This document shows positions 61,781 through 64,000 of a stretch of 64,000 bases of DNA, in pieces. Every line of letters starts with the position of its first letter. The stretch's first letter is position 1. The notes beneath the pieces are model-generated. The model saw nothing but the letters and a program-made list of their open reading frames with translations, was not told the DNA's origin and made no database searches. Made by a program: the position numbers and the translations under genes. Source of the stretch: Methylococcaceae bacterium UBA6146 (lineage in GTDB: Bacteria > Pseudomonadota > Gammaproteobacteria > Methylococcales > Methylomonadaceae); assembly GCA_002422395.1 (NCBI GenBank), contig DIUY01000002.1, positions 1 to 64,000 on the forward strand, written 5' to 3'.

Positions 61781-62361
61781 AATATAACCCGCAACGCCAG
61801 TTTTAGCAGTTGGCTGTTAATTTCAAGTGCAGCTTTTTGGGCTGCGCCCAAGTTAATATCAAAACGCACACGGTTATTCTGCACTTTCATGCCAATCATG
61901 CCGCCATGGTCGGCAAAATCGGGGAGGTCGCTGATGGTCAATACGGGGGTCGATGAGACTTGTTGCAATAATTCGCCAAGGGAGCGCTGTTCGCTATCGC
62001 CGATAAAGAGAATATTGCATTGGCTAGGTTCAGCGGCTTCGGCAAAATTACGGATTTCAATTTTATGGCCGTCAAGTTGCCGGTCTTGTAGCTGCTGGAT
62101 ATTGCCTGATAAAGCGTGGGCGCCTTCGATGCATATATAAAACGGCATGGTATTCGGAGTGATGTTGGTGGCAGGCCATTTTACAAATTTTGCAAAATTG
62201 TAAATGTAGCTGGCCTTGACTTGAGCCTCTTTGCTGTTGTTGGCAAAGACAAGCGGCGTTAAGCAGGTGCCTAATAGCAGGGCGAGCAGTAGGCGTAATG
62301 CCCAATGCCCACAGTTTTCGGTTAGAAGGGCCGCTGTCTTGCAGATATTATTGGCCAACAC
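61777..62361 (-). CDS. YfiR family periplasmic protein
   Basis: 194 residues from GTG 62361. N-terminal hydrophobic LRLLLALLLGTCLTPLVF is a signal peptide, cleaved near VFA-NN. The YfiR/DUF4154 fold shows VKASYIYNFAKFVKWP, FYICIEGAHALSGNI, CNILFIGDSEQ and GGMIGMKVQNNRVRFDINL. YfiR holds down a diguanylate cyclase from the periplasm; here it would sense for the adjacent hybrid kinase instead of YfiN. Confidence 0.93.
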   Translation of the reverse strand: MLANNICKTAALLTENCGHWALRLLLALLLGTCLTPLVFANNSKEAQVKASYIYNFAKFVKWPATNITPNTMPFYICIEGAHALSGNIQQLQDRQLDGHKIEIRNFAEAAEPSQCNILFIGDSEQRSLGELLQQVSSTPVLTISDLPDFADHGGMIGMKVQNNRVRFDINLGAAQKAALEINSQLLKLALRVIL

Positions 62362-62395
62362 TAGCTGTTTTTACCGCAAATTTTAACATAAGTTT

Positions 62396-64000
62396 CTAAT
62401 AGACACTTAAGCGGGCCTTTAACCAAAAAGTGGTGGTTTCAAGAGCCGGCGTACCCGGTGATATGTCCCCACCAGCGTTATTGTTCATTGGATACAAGTT
62501 GTTTTCGCCAAGGATATTTTTTACGTTCAACGTCAGTTCCAAACGTTCCCATGGCGAATAGATGGCGCTGGCGTTTAACAAATGTCCGCCTTCAGCTTGT
62601 AGTCCATTTGACGCATACCATTCGCTGTAATACAGATAGTTCACCCCCAATGACACTTGTTGTAACGGTCGCCAAATTATATTTAACCGTGTCACATTCT
62701 GCGGGACGGCCCGCAATTGATCTGTGCTGGTGACGTACATGCTGCCAATATTTTGGGTGCTGGCCGATAGCATTTCGACAAAAGCGTGGCTGGCGGTGAC
62801 ATTGAAAGGTTCCGCAACATAACGCAAGCTAGCCTCCAAGCCCAGTTGCTCGATGTTGCCAGTATTATTTTTAAAATACCAATAATTATTCACGCTTCCT
62901 GGGACATCACTGCCAATAGGCGGCAGCGTGACGCCTAACTCATTGCCACGGATTGATGCGGCATTAATGATGTTATTGGCCACGTTGTAAAACACCACAT
63001 TTTCAAACTGCCAGTTGGGGTTAAGGCGCTGGCTGAACGCCAGTTCCCAAGCTTGCAACTTTTCCGGTTGGGTGGCCGGTAAATTACCAACCCCAGGTAT
63101 TTGTGCAGCGGCAATTTTATTAAAATTGCTTTCGCTTAAAAAACCATCTTGCCTGAAGCCGCCGCTATAATTTAACCCTACTGGGCCTCGGAACCCTTCC
63201 TGATAAGAAAGCCGGAACTGGCCATCTTGCCAAGGGTACACAAAAGCACCGAGGCGGGGCGACACATTATCGCCCCAATACTCATGCTGGTCATAACGTA
63301 AGCCGCCAAAGAGCGTGAGCCACGGGTTGAACTGGTAATTGTCTTCGATAAACAGGCTGTAGACATTTATGCTGCCTGGATAGACGTAGGTGTTGCTTTG
63401 CTTTATTTGATCCATTTTGGCTAAGTTTTCCGGCGACGCCACATTAAGGATGAAATTGTCGCCATTTGAATTGGTGTTGCCAAAATCGTAAAAATGGAAT
63501 TCCGCCCCTAAGGCCAGCGTGTTGCCTTGCCATAAATCCTTTAACCGCAACACTTCCTGCAACCCGTAGCGGTTTTCTTGAGTGCCGCCGGTGATGCCGC
63601 CTTTGACCGAGTACAACGTGTAATCGTCAACCGTAGCATCCACCTTGCTTTCTAATGCCATGTTTTGATTGATGTCCCAGTGATGGGATAGCCCCATAAA
63701 AGTGACCGCTTGCTCAAGTTGGTTGCGGTCAAAATAAAAATTATACAAATCACGGGTTTGATCGGTGTGTAACAAATCAAAGCTTAGCTGCCGGTAACGG
63801 GCATGGCCAAATATGCTAAGGTTGTCAGAACGTTTTAAACGGTGTCCGGCATCTGCAACTACGCCACCCGAAGAGCCTAAAAATGCCTTGTTTTCAGCCC
63901 AACCTTCAGCGCGTAAGGCTTGCCCGCCATAATTGCTTTCATTGACATGCAGATAGGCGTCATAGTCTTGGTCATTAAAGGCCCATTCCGCGCCGCCTTG
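62396..64000 (-). CDS. TonB-dependent receptor (partial)
   Basis: 535 codons open to the window edge; the N-terminus, signal peptide and plug are missing. Beta-barrel features: repeated amphipathic strands, YSLFIEDNYQFNPWLTLFGG with LRYDQHEYWGDN, RLSYQEGFRGPVGLNYSGGF, and the C-terminal LTLNVKNILGENNLYP ending in an aromatic strand (LKARLSVY). Together with the yfiR, kinase and GGDEF genes it makes an apparent outer-membrane-to-cytoplasm signalling unit. Substrate unknown. Confidence 0.9.
   Translation of the reverse strand, partial: QGGAEWAFNDQDYDAYLHVNESNYGGQALRAEGWAENKAFLGSSGGVVADAGHRLKRSDNLSIFGHARYRQLSFDLLHTDQTRDLYNFYFDRNQLEQAVTFMGLSHHWDINQNMALESKVDATVDDYTLYSVKGGITGGTQENRYGLQEVLRLKDLWQGNTLALGAEFHFYDFGNTNSNGDNFILNVASPENLAKMDQIKQSNTYVYPGSINVYSLFIEDNYQFNPWLTLFGGLRYDQHEYWGDNVSPRLGAFVYPWQDGQFRLSYQEGFRGPVGLNYSGGFRQDGFLSESNFNKIAAAQIPGVGNLPATQPEKLQAWELAFSQRLNPNWQFENVVFYNVANNIINAASIRGNELGVTLPPIGSDVPGSVNNYWYFKNNTGNIEQLGLEASLRYVAEPFNVTASHAFVEMLSASTQNIGSMYVTSTDQLRAVPQNVTRLNIIWRPLQQVSLGVNYLYYSEWYASNGLQAEGGHLLNASAIYSPWERLELTLNVKNILGENNLYPMNNNAGGDISPGTPALETTTFWLKARLSVY

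Overview
The window looks like the chromosome of a gammaproteobacterial methylotroph or methanotroph, most likely of the Methylococcales. This is inferred from gene content only: a pqqA-pqqB-pqqC locus, a GH17 glycosidase next to a three-gene ABC transporter, a hemC-hemD-hemX-hemY operon, and a nrdR-ribD-ribE-ribBA-ribH-nusB-thiL-pgpA operon. No rRNA or methane/methanol oxidation genes are present, so the genus is left open.

Layout. 1-9.6 kb holds mixed chromosomal genes: a partial membrane coiled-coil protein, a carboxymuconolactone decarboxylase/AhpD-like gene with a divergent LysR regulator, a nitroreductase, a giant VanZ x3 / O-antigen-ligase fusion, and tgt. 9.7-20.9 kb is accessory: a DsrE gene followed by an integron attC-like site; a type I restriction operon (hsdM, a DUF1016/YhcG nuclease, hsdS, an Uma2 nuclease, hsdR) with a small MITE-like insertion; an IS1-family remnant; and a decayed tyrosine integrase at the 3' side of ssrA (tmRNA). 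21.2-28.4 kb is the PQQ locus, the glycosidase, the ABC transporter and a small secreted protein with three repeats. 28.8-29.6 kb has cspA, an RRM protein and tRNA-Arg(CCT).

29,565-38,472 is a sharply bounded 8.9-kb integrated element between perfect 93-bp direct repeats, immediately downstream of tRNA-Arg. Its order is integrase, two small genes, an AlpA-like regulator, an apparent P4-like leader region, two small genes, a Toprim primase, a DUF927 protein that lacks its ATPase core, one small gene, a single-chain prohead protease/major capsid fusion, and one small gene. Two arrays of TTGGGGAG iterons in mirror orientation bracket all genes except the integrase. I see no terminase, portal or tail genes. 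It resembles a phage satellite that carries its own capsid gene, and it is the strongest candidate here for an undescribed system.

38.9-51.9 kb returns to the chromosome: a roadblock/protoglobin pair, hemF, a fatty-acid-hydroxylase-like gene, and then the riboflavin operon. That operon is interrupted twice by compact type II restriction-modification systems: a C5-methyltransferase plus HNH nuclease between ribD and ribE, and a second C5-methyltransferase plus a PD-(D/E)XK nuclease between ribBA and ribH. The second nuclease appears frameshifted at its C-terminus. 52-64 kb holds pmbA, the hem operon, and a minus-strand signalling set (TonB-dependent receptor, YfiR, hybrid histidine kinase, response regulator-GGDEF) that looks like an envelope-to-c-di-GMP relay.
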